NCBI GenBank assembly: GCA_947459185.1
Contig: CANHCU010000005.1
Coordinates: 1 to 64,000, forward strand
From: Planctomycetaceae bacterium
GTDB taxonomy: Bacteria; Planctomycetota; Planctomycetia; Pirellulales; UBA1268
Length of the DNA stretch: 64,000 bases
Reading direction: 5' to 3'
Both the position numbers and the translations under genes were made by a program. This document shows positions 38,494 through 47,216 of this stretch, piece by piece (within the stretch, counting starts at the first letter, position 1; each line of letters starts with the position of its first letter). Under the pieces are notes generated by a model. That model did not search any database. It was not told the DNA's origin and saw only the letters and a program-made list of their open reading frames with translations.

Positions 38494-38865
38494 ATGAGTT
38501 CTTCCATCTCATGCATCTGCGGCTATCGCGGACCGAGCGTGTCGGAGGCGGGCAGCGACGTCTGCCCCATCTGCCGAACGCCAGCCGCGGCTCGCGACGA
38601 GTCGTTGCATATTCCCTGCCCCCGCGGTCACGTGCTGAAGGTGACCCAGGCGATGCTTGGCCAGCGGGTTGTGTGCCCGAAGTGCAATGACTTCTTCGTG
38701 CTGGCCGCCGACGCCAGCGTCGAACGCAGGCGGGAGATGGACCGCCTGATGCACGAAGATGACACGCGTCGAGCACGGCAGTGGCTGGCCCGCGCCCTCT
38801 GGGCGGCTGTCCTCGTGGTGGTGTCGCTGGTGTCGCTGATCGTGGTCAGCGCCCTGCCGAAGTAG
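38494..38865 (+). CDS. Zinc-ribbon membrane protein
   Basis: A 123-residue protein with two possible zinc-binding clusters: CICGYRG plus CPICRT (about 7-27), and CPRGH plus CPKC (about 42-64). A single hydrophobic helix (about 98-120, LWAAVLVVVSLVSLIVVSAL) anchors the C-terminus. The middle has a charged helix. It follows the ABC transporter after 12 bases and may be co-expressed with it; the function is unknown. Confidence 0.82.
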   Translation: MSSSISCICGYRGPSVSEAGSDVCPICRTPAAARDESLHIPCPRGHVLKVTQAMLGQRVVCPKCNDFFVLAADASVERRREMDRLMHEDDTRRARQWLARALWAAVLVVVSLVSLIVVSALPK

Positions 38866-38895
38866 ACCCGTAGAAGTTCACCGCCGGGGGCGGCA

Positions 38896-40365
38896 CTACC
38901 GGAGCCGGGCATTCCAGCCGGCCGCGTCCCGTGGCTGGTAGTGGGCCAGTTCGAAGCTGTCGCGAACCACCGACCGCACCGCGCGGAGATCGACCGCCCC
39001 ATCGCAGGCGACGAGCTGTACGAGCAGGTTGCCGATGGCGGTCGCCTCGACGGGCCCGGCCACGACCGGGCGGTCCGCCGCGTCGGCGATCATCTGGCAG
39101 AGCAGCGCGTTCTTCACACCGCCGCCCACGACATGAATCCGCTCCACGCGGCGGCCGAGCAGTTCATCGAGTTCCTCGAGTGTCTTGCGAACGGCGGCGG
39201 CGACACTCTCAAGGGCCGTGCGGATAACGGCACCGGTCGTCTCGGGGACAGGCTCCCCCCCGCTGCGGGCGAGACTGCGGATCGCCTCCGGCATGTCGGC
39301 CGGCGCCACGAGCGACGGGTGATTGGGATCGACGAGCGTGGCCAGCGGCGCGGCCTCGGCCGCCAACGCAGTGAGCTGTTCCCAGCTCCACTCCTGGCCC
39401 GCCCGCTGCCAGCTCGCCCGGCATTGCTGCACGAGCCAGAGGCCACAGACATTCTTGAGCAGGCGAGTCGTACCGCCCACGCCGCCCTCGTTGGTGAAGT
39501 TATGGGCACGGCACTTCGGCGTGACGAGCGGCTGATCGAGCTCGGCGCCCACCAGCGCCCACGTGCCGAGACTCACGTAGCACCAATCGGGTCGGCTGCA
39601 GGGGGGCTCGAGGGCTGGCACGGCCGCCACGGCACTGGCGGTATCGTGGGTGCCGGGCACGACAACCCGAACGCCCGACAGGCCCGTCTCCGCGGCCACC
39701 TCAGGGCGTAGCGGCCCGAGGTCGGCGCCGGGCTCCACGAGCGGTCCGAAGAGATGCCGCGGAAGTTCGAACCGATCAAGCATGTCGAAGGCCCAGTCGC
39801 GGCGGCGTGGGTCGAAGCACTGCGTCGTCGTGGCGTTCGTCCGCTCGTTGGATCGCTCCCCCGACAGCAGCCAGTGAAAGAGATCGGGGATCATCAGTAG
39901 CCGGTCCGCGGCCGCCAGCACGGTCGGGTGCTGCCGTTTCAGGGCAAGCAGCTGATAGAGCGAGTTCAGCTCCATGAACTGCAGGCCGGTGGCCGCGAAG
40001 ATCTCGTCGCGGGGCACGATCGCCTCGGCGGCAGCGAGCATTCCCTGCGTACGGGCGTCGCGGTAGCAGACGGGATTGGCCAGCAACGCGCCGTCGGCCG
40101 TCAGGAAGGAGAAGTCAACGCCCCAGGTATCGACGCCGACGCTCCGCACCGTGCGCCCATGGCGGACTGCGGCGGCCCGCAGGCCGGTGACCACCTCCTT
40201 CCACAACCGCACCAGATCCCAGACAAGTTCGCCCCCCATCGCGACCGGTCCGTTCTCGAAGCGGTGGATCTCTTCCAGTTCCAACAGCCTGCCGTCAAAA
40301 GCTCCCGACACGACCCGCCCGCCGGAGGCGCCCAGATCGACCGCCAATGCCACAGATCTCGCCAT
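38896..40365 (-). CDS. rhaB: Rhamnulokinase-like FGGY carbohydrate kinase
   Basis: A 489-residue FGGY kinase closest to rhamnulokinase, which phosphorylates L-rhamnulose. The N-terminus has the phosphate loop AVDLGASGGRVVSGAFDG and VGVDTWGVDFSFL, then PVCYRDART, with GTHDTASAVAAVPA and the adenosine-loop GGGVKNALLCQM in the C-terminal domain. The ATG at 40365 has AGGAG before it; the longer frame is non-coding. No rhamnose isomerase or aldolase lies next to it, so it is a single gene here. It is convergent with the zinc-ribbon gene and divergent from the APS reductase gene. Confidence 0.9.
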   Translation of the reverse strand: MARSVALAVDLGASGGRVVSGAFDGRLLELEEIHRFENGPVAMGGELVWDLVRLWKEVVTGLRAAAVRHGRTVRSVGVDTWGVDFSFLTADGALLANPVCYRDARTQGMLAAAEAIVPRDEIFAATGLQFMELNSLYQLLALKRQHPTVLAAADRLLMIPDLFHWLLSGERSNERTNATTTQCFDPRRRDWAFDMLDRFELPRHLFGPLVEPGADLGPLRPEVAAETGLSGVRVVVPGTHDTASAVAAVPALEPPCSRPDWCYVSLGTWALVGAELDQPLVTPKCRAHNFTNEGGVGGTTRLLKNVCGLWLVQQCRASWQRAGQEWSWEQLTALAAEAAPLATLVDPNHPSLVAPADMPEAIRSLARSGGEPVPETTGAVIRTALESVAAAVRKTLEELDELLGRRVERIHVVGGGVKNALLCQMIADAADRPVVAGPVEATAIGNLLVQLVACDGAVDLRAVRSVVRDSFELAHYQPRDAAGWNARLR

Positions 40366-40699
40366 GCGTGAAGACTCCTGCCGAACGTGTCGTGTCGCGA
40401 GCGGGATGTGGAAAGACGACCACAGCCTGCTCCAGCGGCACATTGTTCCTTTTTCCGATCTGGTGTCGAAGGGGCCGCAAAAAGAGTGCCACGGACTCCG
40501 CGAGGGGGACTGCCGACGGCAGACCTGGGAAAAACGGCGAACTTTCCGGTTGCATTGACTCTTCGTAGGCCGCAAGCGGGCGGAGGGTCGATAAATCCCG
40601 GGAGAGAGCCTATTGTTAACCTGCTTGGGCAACTTATGTAGGATTCAGGTAGGGCAGAATTTCGGCCCCACGCAGCCCTCCGGGCATCGGGCAGTCGCC
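40366..40699. other. Divergent promoter region between rhaB and the APS reductase gene
   Basis: 334 bases without a gene. A weak plus-strand candidate promoter is TTGTTA (about 40612-40617), a 16-17 base spacer and TATGTA/ATGTAG, placed about 65 bases upstream of the APS reductase ATG. The region is less GC-rich than the genes around it. I see no clear riboswitch. Confidence 0.35.
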
Positions 40700-41437
40700 A
40701 TGGGATTAAACGTCATCGAAACGGGCTCCGCAGGCGTCTCGCCAGAGGTGCTCGAGGATCTGTCCCAGGCCAGTCGTTTCCTGGAAGGACTCGAGCCCCC
40801 AGACATCATCCGCTGGGCCGTCGAGCGGTATGGTCAGCGTCTGACGATGGCCACCGCCTTTGGCCCGGAAGGCTGCCTGATCATTCATTGGCTCGCGACC
40901 ATCGCGCCGAAGACCTTCGTCTTCAACCTCGACACGGGCTACCAGTTCAAGGAAACGCTCGAACTTCGTGACCGCATCGCCCGTCGGTATGGCATCGACG
41001 TCTCGCTGGAGCGGCCGGAGACAACGGTCGAGGAATACGAACGGGCGAATGGCGGTCCACTCCATCAATCCGACCCCAACCGCTGCTGCGCTGACCGCAA
41101 GATCACCGTCATCCGCCGTGTGCTCACAAGATTCGATGCCTGGATGAGTGGCATCCGCCGCGACCAGAGTCAGGATCGGGCAGCCGCGGCGATCGTGGGG
41201 TGGGACCACAAGTTCAACGTGGTGAAGATTTCGCCGCTGGCCAACTGGACGAAGGCCAAGGTCTGGGACGCGATCGTGCGTGAGGACGTTCCCTACAACC
41301 CGCTGCACGACCAGGGCTACATCTCCATCGGCTGCTGGCCCTGCACCAGGGCCGTCTCTTTCGGCGACGATGAGCGAGCCGGTCGCTGGAGCGGCACGGC
41401 CAAGACGGAGTGCGGCCTCCATTCCCGCGATCACTGA
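40700..41437 (+). CDS. cysH: Assimilatory adenylyl-sulfate (APS) reductase
   Basis: A 245-residue enzyme of the CysH family. The PP-loop-type N-terminus is TMATAFGPEGCLIIHWLA; VFNLDTGYQFKETLEL follows. The cluster-binding cysteines are Cys129-Cys130 (RCCADRK) and Cys212/Cys215 (GCWPCTR), and the catalytic Cys238 is in TECGLH. The extra Cys pairs are the mark of the iron-sulfur APS-reducing type rather than the PAPS-only E. coli type. It reduces APS to sulfite. The gene is followed by an Rrf2 regulator gene 80 bases downstream, which may control it. Confidence 0.94.
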   Translation: MGLNVIETGSAGVSPEVLEDLSQASRFLEGLEPPDIIRWAVERYGQRLTMATAFGPEGCLIIHWLATIAPKTFVFNLDTGYQFKETLELRDRIARRYGIDVSLERPETTVEEYERANGGPLHQSDPNRCCADRKITVIRRVLTRFDAWMSGIRRDQSQDRAAAAIVGWDHKFNVVKISPLANWTKAKVWDAIVREDVPYNPLHDQGYISIGCWPCTRAVSFGDDERAGRWSGTAKTECGLHSRDH

Positions 41438-41517
41438 CCGTCCGCGGTGTTTCACCTCAGAACCCCGACGCAGCGCGTTACGCAGAGCCCAAGCACAGAG
41501 GGCCGAAAAGAGTCAGG

Positions 41518-41955
41518 ATGAGACTTTCCGCGAAGACAGAATATGCCGCGATCGCCGTGCTCGAACTCGCGCGGCAGTGGACCTCCGGCGAGCCGGTACG
41601 CATCCGCTCGATCTGCGAGGCGCATGGCGTACCCGCCCGGTTTCTGGTGCAGATCCTGCTGCAATTGAAAGGGGCGGGGGTCGTCATCAGCACCCGCGGC
41701 GCCTCCGGCGGATACCAGTTGGCCCGTCCGCCGGCGGAGATCACGCTGGAGGATGTGTTTCGCGTGATCGAAGGCCCTGATGAACTGTTGACGGCAGTCA
41801 CCGCCGACCTCGCCGGGCGGTCACGAACGGTGCACGTGCTCCTCGATGCCTGGCGACAGGTGGCTCGGGCCGAAACGGAGACGTTGCGGGGCGTCACGTT
41901 CGCCGACCTCGTGGAACGCTCCCGCGCCGTGAACGAGCCGATGTATTACATATAG
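41518..41955 (+). CDS. Rrf2 family transcriptional regulator
   Basis: A 145-residue winged-helix regulator: MRLSAKTEYAAIAVLELARQ, VRIRSICEAHGVPARFLVQI and VVISTRGASGGYQLARPPAE. The three-cysteine cluster of IscR/RsrR is absent; the only Cys is in the helix at about residue 33, so an iron-sulfur mechanism is unlikely and a CymR-like partner-sensing mode is more plausible. It lies 80 bases downstream of the APS reductase gene; control of sulfur assimilation is an inference from this position. Confidence 0.9.
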   Translation: MRLSAKTEYAAIAVLELARQWTSGEPVRIRSICEAHGVPARFLVQILLQLKGAGVVISTRGASGGYQLARPPAEITLEDVFRVIEGPDELLTAVTADLAGRSRTVHVLLDAWRQVARAETETLRGVTFADLVERSRAVNEPMYYI

Positions 41956-41980
41956 TGGCACGAACCCCCTTAGATGAAGC

Positions 41981-42068
41981 GACGCGGATTCCTCTCGCTA
42001 GCGCTTCGGGCTTGGATGGGAAACATGAGCGCATCCGAGCCTGCAGCGCAAGCAAGGGAATGCGGGTG
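41981..42068. repeat. Paired family A repeats between the Rrf2 and kinase genes
   Basis: A unit beginning GACGCGGATTCCTCTCGCTA and ending CGGGCTTGGATG (41981-42018) is followed by CATCCGAGCCTGCAGCGCAA ending AATGCGGGTG (42032-42068). The order and orientation are the mirror of the pair at 7687-7780. It fills most of the short non-coding gap between the two convergent genes. Confidence 0.8.
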
Positions 42069-42133
42069 AAAAACCCATATCGCTCGGAGAACCGAGTTCG
42101 GCCCGTCACCGGCGACGGCTCCGCTACCGCCGG

Positions 42134-43609
42134 CTAGCCGATGAGCGTGGTCAACATGTCGCTTATCTCGGCCGTCTGCAACGGCACCGTGACGGTTTTG
42201 CGACGGTCGTCCACCTTGGCGAGCCCCACCAATTCAGGCTGTGAGGGATCGAGGAGCAAAACCGCCGGAATGTTTCTGAGGAACGGATCCTCGGCCATCG
42301 TGTTGAACGCATCCACGCCCGTTTCGCCGAACGACGTACCGCTGATCACGAGGCAGTCGGCTGCCGGCGGCGACGCGGAACAGCGTTCCAAGGCCCGCTG
42401 CAGATTCTCCGTCAGCAGCACCTTGTAACCGAGCGTTTTGAAGAAACCACGCAGCTCCGTCTGCTCCGTCGGCGACGCCTCCGCCAGCATCAGCGTGCCC
42501 TTCAACGCCGCCTGTGCGGCCACGGCCTTGACGGCCTTCTTTTTCAAGGCGGCGCCGCTGGCACTGGCGGCTACCGATGCCTCGCCTGCGGTCGCATATT
42601 TGGCCACCAACGGCTCCAGGGCCCGCCGCACCTCCATCGCCGTCTGCCAGCGTTCGTCCGGATTGAGGTACATCATCCGCATGACAAGATCGACGACGTC
42701 GCGCGGCAGTTCCGGCGCCCGCCAGGCGAGCGGCTCGACCCCGGTGAATCGACGCGGATCGGTGCGGACGGCACGATCTCGCGATTCCGTCAGTGCCGAC
42801 ACGCCGCAGAGCGCCAGGTAGGCGACCGTGCCGAGAAAATAAATGTCGCTGCGAACACTGTCGTCCTTGACCTTTCCGATGCTCTCCAGCGCCGCATAGT
42901 CAACGGTCCGCGGCTGTCCCGTGCGACGCAGCGCCTTGCTCGCAGTCGTGTCGCCACCGGCGAGACCGAAGTCCACGAGCTTCGCCTGCCCGCTGAAAGA
43001 GATGAGCACGTTGGAAGCCTTGATGTCGCGGTGAGTCACACCGAGGCGATGGGCGTACTCCAGACCCTCCACGAGTTGCATGATGATGACCAGTGCCCGC
43101 GATAGGTCGATGGCCCCGCGGACTCGTACCAACTCCCGCAGCGTCTGTCCCTCGACGAACTCCATCGTGATGTAGCTGGAGTTGTATTCCCGCCCGACGT
43201 CCTCGATGGCGACGATGTTGGGATGCCGGAGCAACCGGCCCATTTCCCCTTCACGCTGGAACGACTGGCATTTCTCGGGATCGGAACTGTAGCGGCTGCG
43301 CAGCACCTTCACGGCGAGAATGCGTCCGGTATCGGCGTGGATGGCGCGATAGACGCGAGAGAAGGATCCAGCCCCCACCTGATAGAGGATCTTGGCCCTG
43401 CCGTAGAAGAAACCATCCACCTCACCACGCAGAAGCCGATCGACCTGATAGCCGGTCAGTCGTTCGTGGCGGACGAGCGCGGCGCCGAAATCCTGCAACG
43501 ACACGTTGTGGCCGCCGAGTTCGCTCCAGACGGCATCCAGGTGCGCCGCCGGCACGAGATCCAACTGCTCCAAACGGTGGGCCAGTTCGTCAGCCGTTGA
43601 CGGCTTCAT
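42134..43609 (-). CDS. Ser/Thr protein kinase with C-terminal pseudo-receiver
   Basis: A 491-residue Hanks-type kinase. An N-terminal helical segment (about 1-62) precedes the kinase domain (about 73-335): glycine loop VGAGSFSRVYRA, Lys101 in AVKVLRS, catalytic Asp195 in HRDIKASNV, DFGLAGG (Asp213) and an activation segment ending DYAALES. An Ala/Lys linker leads to a receiver-like C-terminus (about 372-491; TLMLAEASPTEQTELRGFFK, VLLTENLQRAL, DPFLRNIPAVLLLD). There the acidic pocket and phosphoacceptor Asp appear lost (AEAS; CLVISGTS), so it is probably a non-phosphorylated interaction domain. No membrane helix is evident. Confidence 0.88.
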   Translation of the reverse strand: MKPSTADELAHRLEQLDLVPAAHLDAVWSELGGHNVSLQDFGAALVRHERLTGYQVDRLLRGEVDGFFYGRAKILYQVGAGSFSRVYRAIHADTGRILAVKVLRSRYSSDPEKCQSFQREGEMGRLLRHPNIVAIEDVGREYNSSYITMEFVEGQTLRELVRVRGAIDLSRALVIIMQLVEGLEYAHRLGVTHRDIKASNVLISFSGQAKLVDFGLAGGDTTASKALRRTGQPRTVDYAALESIGKVKDDSVRSDIYFLGTVAYLALCGVSALTESRDRAVRTDPRRFTGVEPLAWRAPELPRDVVDLVMRMMYLNPDERWQTAMEVRRALEPLVAKYATAGEASVAASASGAALKKKAVKAVAAQAALKGTLMLAEASPTEQTELRGFFKTLGYKVLLTENLQRALERCSASPPAADCLVISGTSFGETGVDAFNTMAEDPFLRNIPAVLLLDPSQPELVGLAKVDDRRKTVTVPLQTAEISDMLTTLIG

Positions 43610-43998
43610 GGTGGGCAGAAACCAAGCGGGGTCAGGCGAAATATGGAAGGCGGGGCCTGCCAGGCAGGGCAGGCAGGGAGGGCAGGCGGGGAGATCTTCC
43701 GTTGCCGGGCCCCGCGGGGCCCGGCAACGGAAGAATCTACGGTCATCCTAACCGAATGTTCATGAACGTGTCGCCGATTCCGCCCAGAGGATCGCGAAAA
43801 TCGGCAGACTTTTCCCCGCTGGTGCGGAACCTTCGGCAGAGACGGCACAACCGGCCTGTCTCACGGCGAAGGGCGCATGGCACCGACGACTTTGTCCACG
43901 GACTGCTGGCATCGCTCTGGAGCCTGCGACGATCGGGGTGCTACAAACCGCGGTTTGTGGCCGCCGCAGCCTTTCGGCCCGGCCGCCGTGGAGATTCC
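43610..43998. other. Divergent region with a long palindrome between kinase gene and 1034-residue protein gene
   Basis: About 389 bases. It holds a GGCAGG-rich stretch (43660-43690), the palindrome described separately (43695-43734), and then sequence with open frames but no good ribosome binding site until the ATG at 43999. Promoters for both divergent genes must lie here; I cannot point to them firmly. Confidence 0.45.
43695..43734. repeat. 40-base perfect GC-rich palindrome
   Basis: TCTTCCGTTGCCGGGCCCCG is followed directly by its exact reverse complement CGGGGCCCGGCAACGGAAGA, giving 20-base arms with no loop. Such perfect symmetry can form a cruciform or be a protein-binding site. No T-run follows on either side, and it sits near the start of a divergent pair, so a terminator role is unlikely. 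Confidence 0.9.
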
Positions 43999-46900
43999 AT
44001 GCCCGTTCCACCTGTGCCGTCGCCGCTGCCCGCCCGTCACCTGTTGCTGGTGGTCGGCTGGTGCATGCTGGCTGTGGGGACGGTCCGGGCCCGAGCCGAT
44101 GACGTGGAGGAAGGATTCGAAGGCCGACAGCCCCTCTGGTCGCTTGCCGAAGCCGACTGCGGGCCGCGTGTGACCGGCCACGCCCTCACGGGCGATGCGG
44201 CCCACCGTGGCAATTTTGGCGAGCGGATCGTGCTGGACGCCGCTGCGGGCTCGACCCTGCGGCTGCAGTTCCCGATCGGCCCGGCGAGCGTCATCGACGA
44301 GTTCCGCGCCTCGGTCTGGGTGAGGGGCAATCGTCCGGCCGTCCGGCTTGGCGTGAGGATCGCGTTGCCGAACGTTTCGTCGCGGCAGACGGGGCGATCG
44401 ATCGACGCCGTGGTGCAGGGCACCGTCTCCCGCCACTCGGACCGCTGGGAGTTGCTGGAAGCTGGCGACATCGTGACCGGTTTGGAACGACAGCTCGCCG
44501 CGCTTCGCGCCCAGCACGGTCCAACGGCGAGCCTGACGGGCGCCGTGGTCACCCATCTCGTGCTCGAACTCTACTCCGCCCCAGGTCATTACGACCTGTG
44601 GATCGACGACCTGCGGGTGCAGGGTGTCATTCCAGCCGCTGCTCCGCAGGCCCAGCCAGCCACAGCGGGTCAGAGCGATGATGCGTTCGCCGTGCGGCAG
44701 GCCGCGTTCACCGAGGCGGCGGCACCCACGCAGGCCGTGCCGCCCACACAGGCCGCGGCACAGCAGACCGCCGCGCTCACGCGGGGCGTGCTGGAGGTGG
44801 GCGGGCTGCCCTTCTTTCCCCGCAGCCTCGATCACCATGGCGAACCGCTCGAAGCGATCGCGCGACTCGGCTTCAATTGCGTGCGGCTCTCCGCTCCCGC
44901 GACCGCTGACCTACTCGCCGAGGCGCAGCGGGCCGGCGTCTGGCTGATCTCTCCTCCACCCGACCTGCCCGACATCGACATCCGCGATGCAGACTCGCTC
45001 CCCACGTTCTCCGCCCGTTGGGACAGGGTGCTCTTCTGGGACATGGGCAGCGGACTGGCGGAACAGGATGTCGAGAATCTCGCCGAGCGAGTGCGGCGGG
45101 TGCGGACCTGCGACTCCCGCGGCAGCCGGCCGCTGATCGCTGCCGCCGACTCCGGCCTGCGGGCCATCTCGCGTCACGTAGACATGCTCGTGGCCCGGCG
45201 GACGGTTCTGGGCACCAGCCTCGAGCTCCTCGATTATCTCGCCTGGCTCCGGGAGCGGCCCCGGCTCACCCGGCCCGGCACGCCGATTCTGGCCTCACTC
45301 TCAACCGAGATCGATCCGCGAACGTCACGGCAAGCCGCGGCACTGTCCGGCATCGGTGGGCAGGGATTGTCGGTCGATCCGGAGAGCCTCTGCCTGGCAT
45401 CGTTGGCGGCGGTATCGGCGGGCACGCGAGGGATCCTGTTTTCCTCCACCCGCCGCATCGACGGTGACGACCACGAGTCGCGGGCCCGGGCGGCAGCCTC
45501 CCTCTCCATGAACCTCCAGTTACAACTGCTCGAACCCTGGGCCGCGGCAGGACGGTTTGCGGCGGCGGCGCAGTCGAGCGATCCCGAGGTGCAGGCTGTC
45601 GTGCTCGAGGCGGCTCGGGCACGGATGGTGGTCGCCTGGCGGTGCGTGCAGGGATCGCAGATCGTGGCCCGTCATTATCACGGCGACATTCCCCGCAATG
45701 CTCAGCCGCTCACGCTGCTTGTGCCCGGCGTGCCCGAGGCCCATCAGGCCTGGGAGGTGTCGCCCGGAGGCCTGCGTCCGCTGCGTCACAAGCGGGTGAC
45801 GGGCGGTATCTCGCTGACGCTCGAATCATTCCGCGGCCACTCGCTGGTGCTGCTCAGCGGCGATCCAGCCGTGACGGCGCACGTGCAGGAACGGGTCCGC
45901 GGACTTGTGCCGCTCGAACTTGCGTCGGCACGGGCTTTGGCCGCGGGGGTGTTGGCCGACGATGTCAGTCTGCTCGGCCGGCTGCCGCCCGCGGCGCTCG
46001 GCAACCTGCCGGTGGCCGCGATGCTCGCCGAGGCCCAGAGGGACGTGCAGCAGGCCGAGGCGTCGATGGCCGATCCCGCCGTGGCGATCGAATGTCTGCG
46101 GCGGGCCGCAGCCATCGGCGGACAGGTGGAGCGACTCGCCTGGGAACGCGGCGTGCTGGCCACCGGCTCGATGGTGGCAAGTCCGCTCTCGACCTCCGAC
46201 GCCACGCTCGCGGAACACTGGCGGTTCATCGACGCGCTCTCATCCACCTCGCCTTCGACGGAGTTGCTCACCGGCGGTGGCATGGAACGCATCGAAGATC
46301 TCGCCACGGCGGGCTGGCGTCATTTTGCCCTCGAACAGCAGTCGCTGCGATCGGCCGTGGAAATCGACCGCACGCAGCCTGCCAGCGGCACCGGCAGCCT
46401 GACGATGAAAGCCGAGCCGACCTCGGCCGCCGACGCTCCCGTGGTGGTGGAGACGCCGCCGGTCTGGGTGACCACGCCGCCAGTGCGGGTTCCGGCCGGC
46501 AGATTGCTCGAGATTCAGGCACGGGTCTGGGTGCCGAGGCCGATCAAGGGGAGCGTCGATGGGCTGCTCATCTTCGACTCCCTCGGCGGCCCCGCCCTCG
46601 CGGAGCGTGTGGGCATGACGCCGGCCTGGCGGCGACTGGTGCTCTACCGCATCGTGCCGGCCGATGCCGTCGATGAACCGCTGACCGTGACGTTCGCGCT
46701 CACGGGCATGGGCGAGGCGCGGATCGACGATGTTTCCATCCGCGTGTTGGATCGTGGGGTGGGTGGCATTCCGGCCACCGTCGTTTCCACGCCACCGCCA
46801 GCCACCGCTCTTCCCTCCGGATTCCCTCAACCGAGTCAGCTCCTCGCCGGCCCCGACGCCGCGCCCGCGGCCCTTCCCGAGGTGGGGCCCGTTCCCGCCG

Positions 46901-47103
46901 TCGTCGCGGCACCGTCGGCAGTCACCGCGGCACCGTCGGCGGCGGCGCCAAGCCCTCCGTCTGCGGCCCTCCCGCAGTGGCCCGGCATGAATCTCGAGTG
47001 GCCGAAGCTTCTGCCTTTTGGCCAGTCCTCCTCCGCGCCGCCGCCCGGCCCGGGCGGCGGCACCGTCGATCCGTTCAAGCGATCCCGCGCGGCGCAGCCC
47101 TAA
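43999..47103 (+). CDS. Large secreted protein with putative glycosidase-like barrel and beta domains
   Basis: A 1034-residue exported protein, not recognised as a named family. A signal peptide (about 1-35, RHLLLVVGWCMLAVGTVRA) precedes a beta-sandwich-like region (about 45-215). A segment with the style of a glycosidase TIM barrel follows from about 255 (GVLEVGGLPFFPRSLDHHGE, then IARLGFNCVRLS, WDMGSGL, PILASLSTEID). A second beta-rich, carbohydrate-binding-like region (about 760-920) leads to a Pro/Ala-rich tail ending in GGGTVDPFKRS. Catalytic residues cannot be assigned. ATG 43999 has GTGGAGATT before it; the open frame upstream lacks a signal peptide. Its neighbours give no clue to substrate. 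Confidence 0.8.
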   Translation: MPVPPVPSPLPARHLLLVVGWCMLAVGTVRARADDVEEGFEGRQPLWSLAEADCGPRVTGHALTGDAAHRGNFGERIVLDAAAGSTLRLQFPIGPASVIDEFRASVWVRGNRPAVRLGVRIALPNVSSRQTGRSIDAVVQGTVSRHSDRWELLEAGDIVTGLERQLAALRAQHGPTASLTGAVVTHLVLELYSAPGHYDLWIDDLRVQGVIPAAAPQAQPATAGQSDDAFAVRQAAFTEAAAPTQAVPPTQAAAQQTAALTRGVLEVGGLPFFPRSLDHHGEPLEAIARLGFNCVRLSAPATADLLAEAQRAGVWLISPPPDLPDIDIRDADSLPTFSARWDRVLFWDMGSGLAEQDVENLAERVRRVRTCDSRGSRPLIAAADSGLRAISRHVDMLVARRTVLGTSLELLDYLAWLRERPRLTRPGTPILASLSTEIDPRTSRQAAALSGIGGQGLSVDPESLCLASLAAVSAGTRGILFSSTRRIDGDDHESRARAAASLSMNLQLQLLEPWAAAGRFAAAAQSSDPEVQAVVLEAARARMVVAWRCVQGSQIVARHYHGDIPRNAQPLTLLVPGVPEAHQAWEVSPGGLRPLRHKRVTGGISLTLESFRGHSLVLLSGDPAVTAHVQERVRGLVPLELASARALAAGVLADDVSLLGRLPPAALGNLPVAAMLAEAQRDVQQAEASMADPAVAIECLRRAAAIGGQVERLAWERGVLATGSMVASPLSTSDATLAEHWRFIDALSSTSPSTELLTGGGMERIEDLATAGWRHFALEQQSLRSAVEIDRTQPASGTGSLTMKAEPTSAADAPVVVETPPVWVTTPPVRVPAGRLLEIQARVWVPRPIKGSVDGLLIFDSLGGPALAERVGMTPAWRRLVLYRIVPADAVDEPLTVTFALTGMGEARIDDVSIRVLDRGVGGIPATVVSTPPPATALPSGFPQPSQLLAGPDAAPAALPEVGPVPAVVAAPSAVTAAPSAAAPSPPSAALPQWPGMNLEWPKLLPFGQSSSAPPPGPGGGTVDPFKRSRAAQP

Positions 47104-47216
47104 GCCCTGCTATCCTGCCGGGAAGCCGCACACGGATCTCGGCGTTCCGGCTACATTCTGGGCTTCATTCGTGGCGACTCAGTGCCGTGCATCAATTGTT
47201 CCTTGGATGTCCTGAC

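Noticed and set aside
40570-40699. Possible SAM or sulfur-related riboswitch upstream of cysH
   Set aside because: I see no conserved multi-stem core or terminator/anti-terminator pair. A covariance-model scan (for example against SAM-I, SAM-II, SAM-IV) would decide; a high-scoring hit would overturn this.
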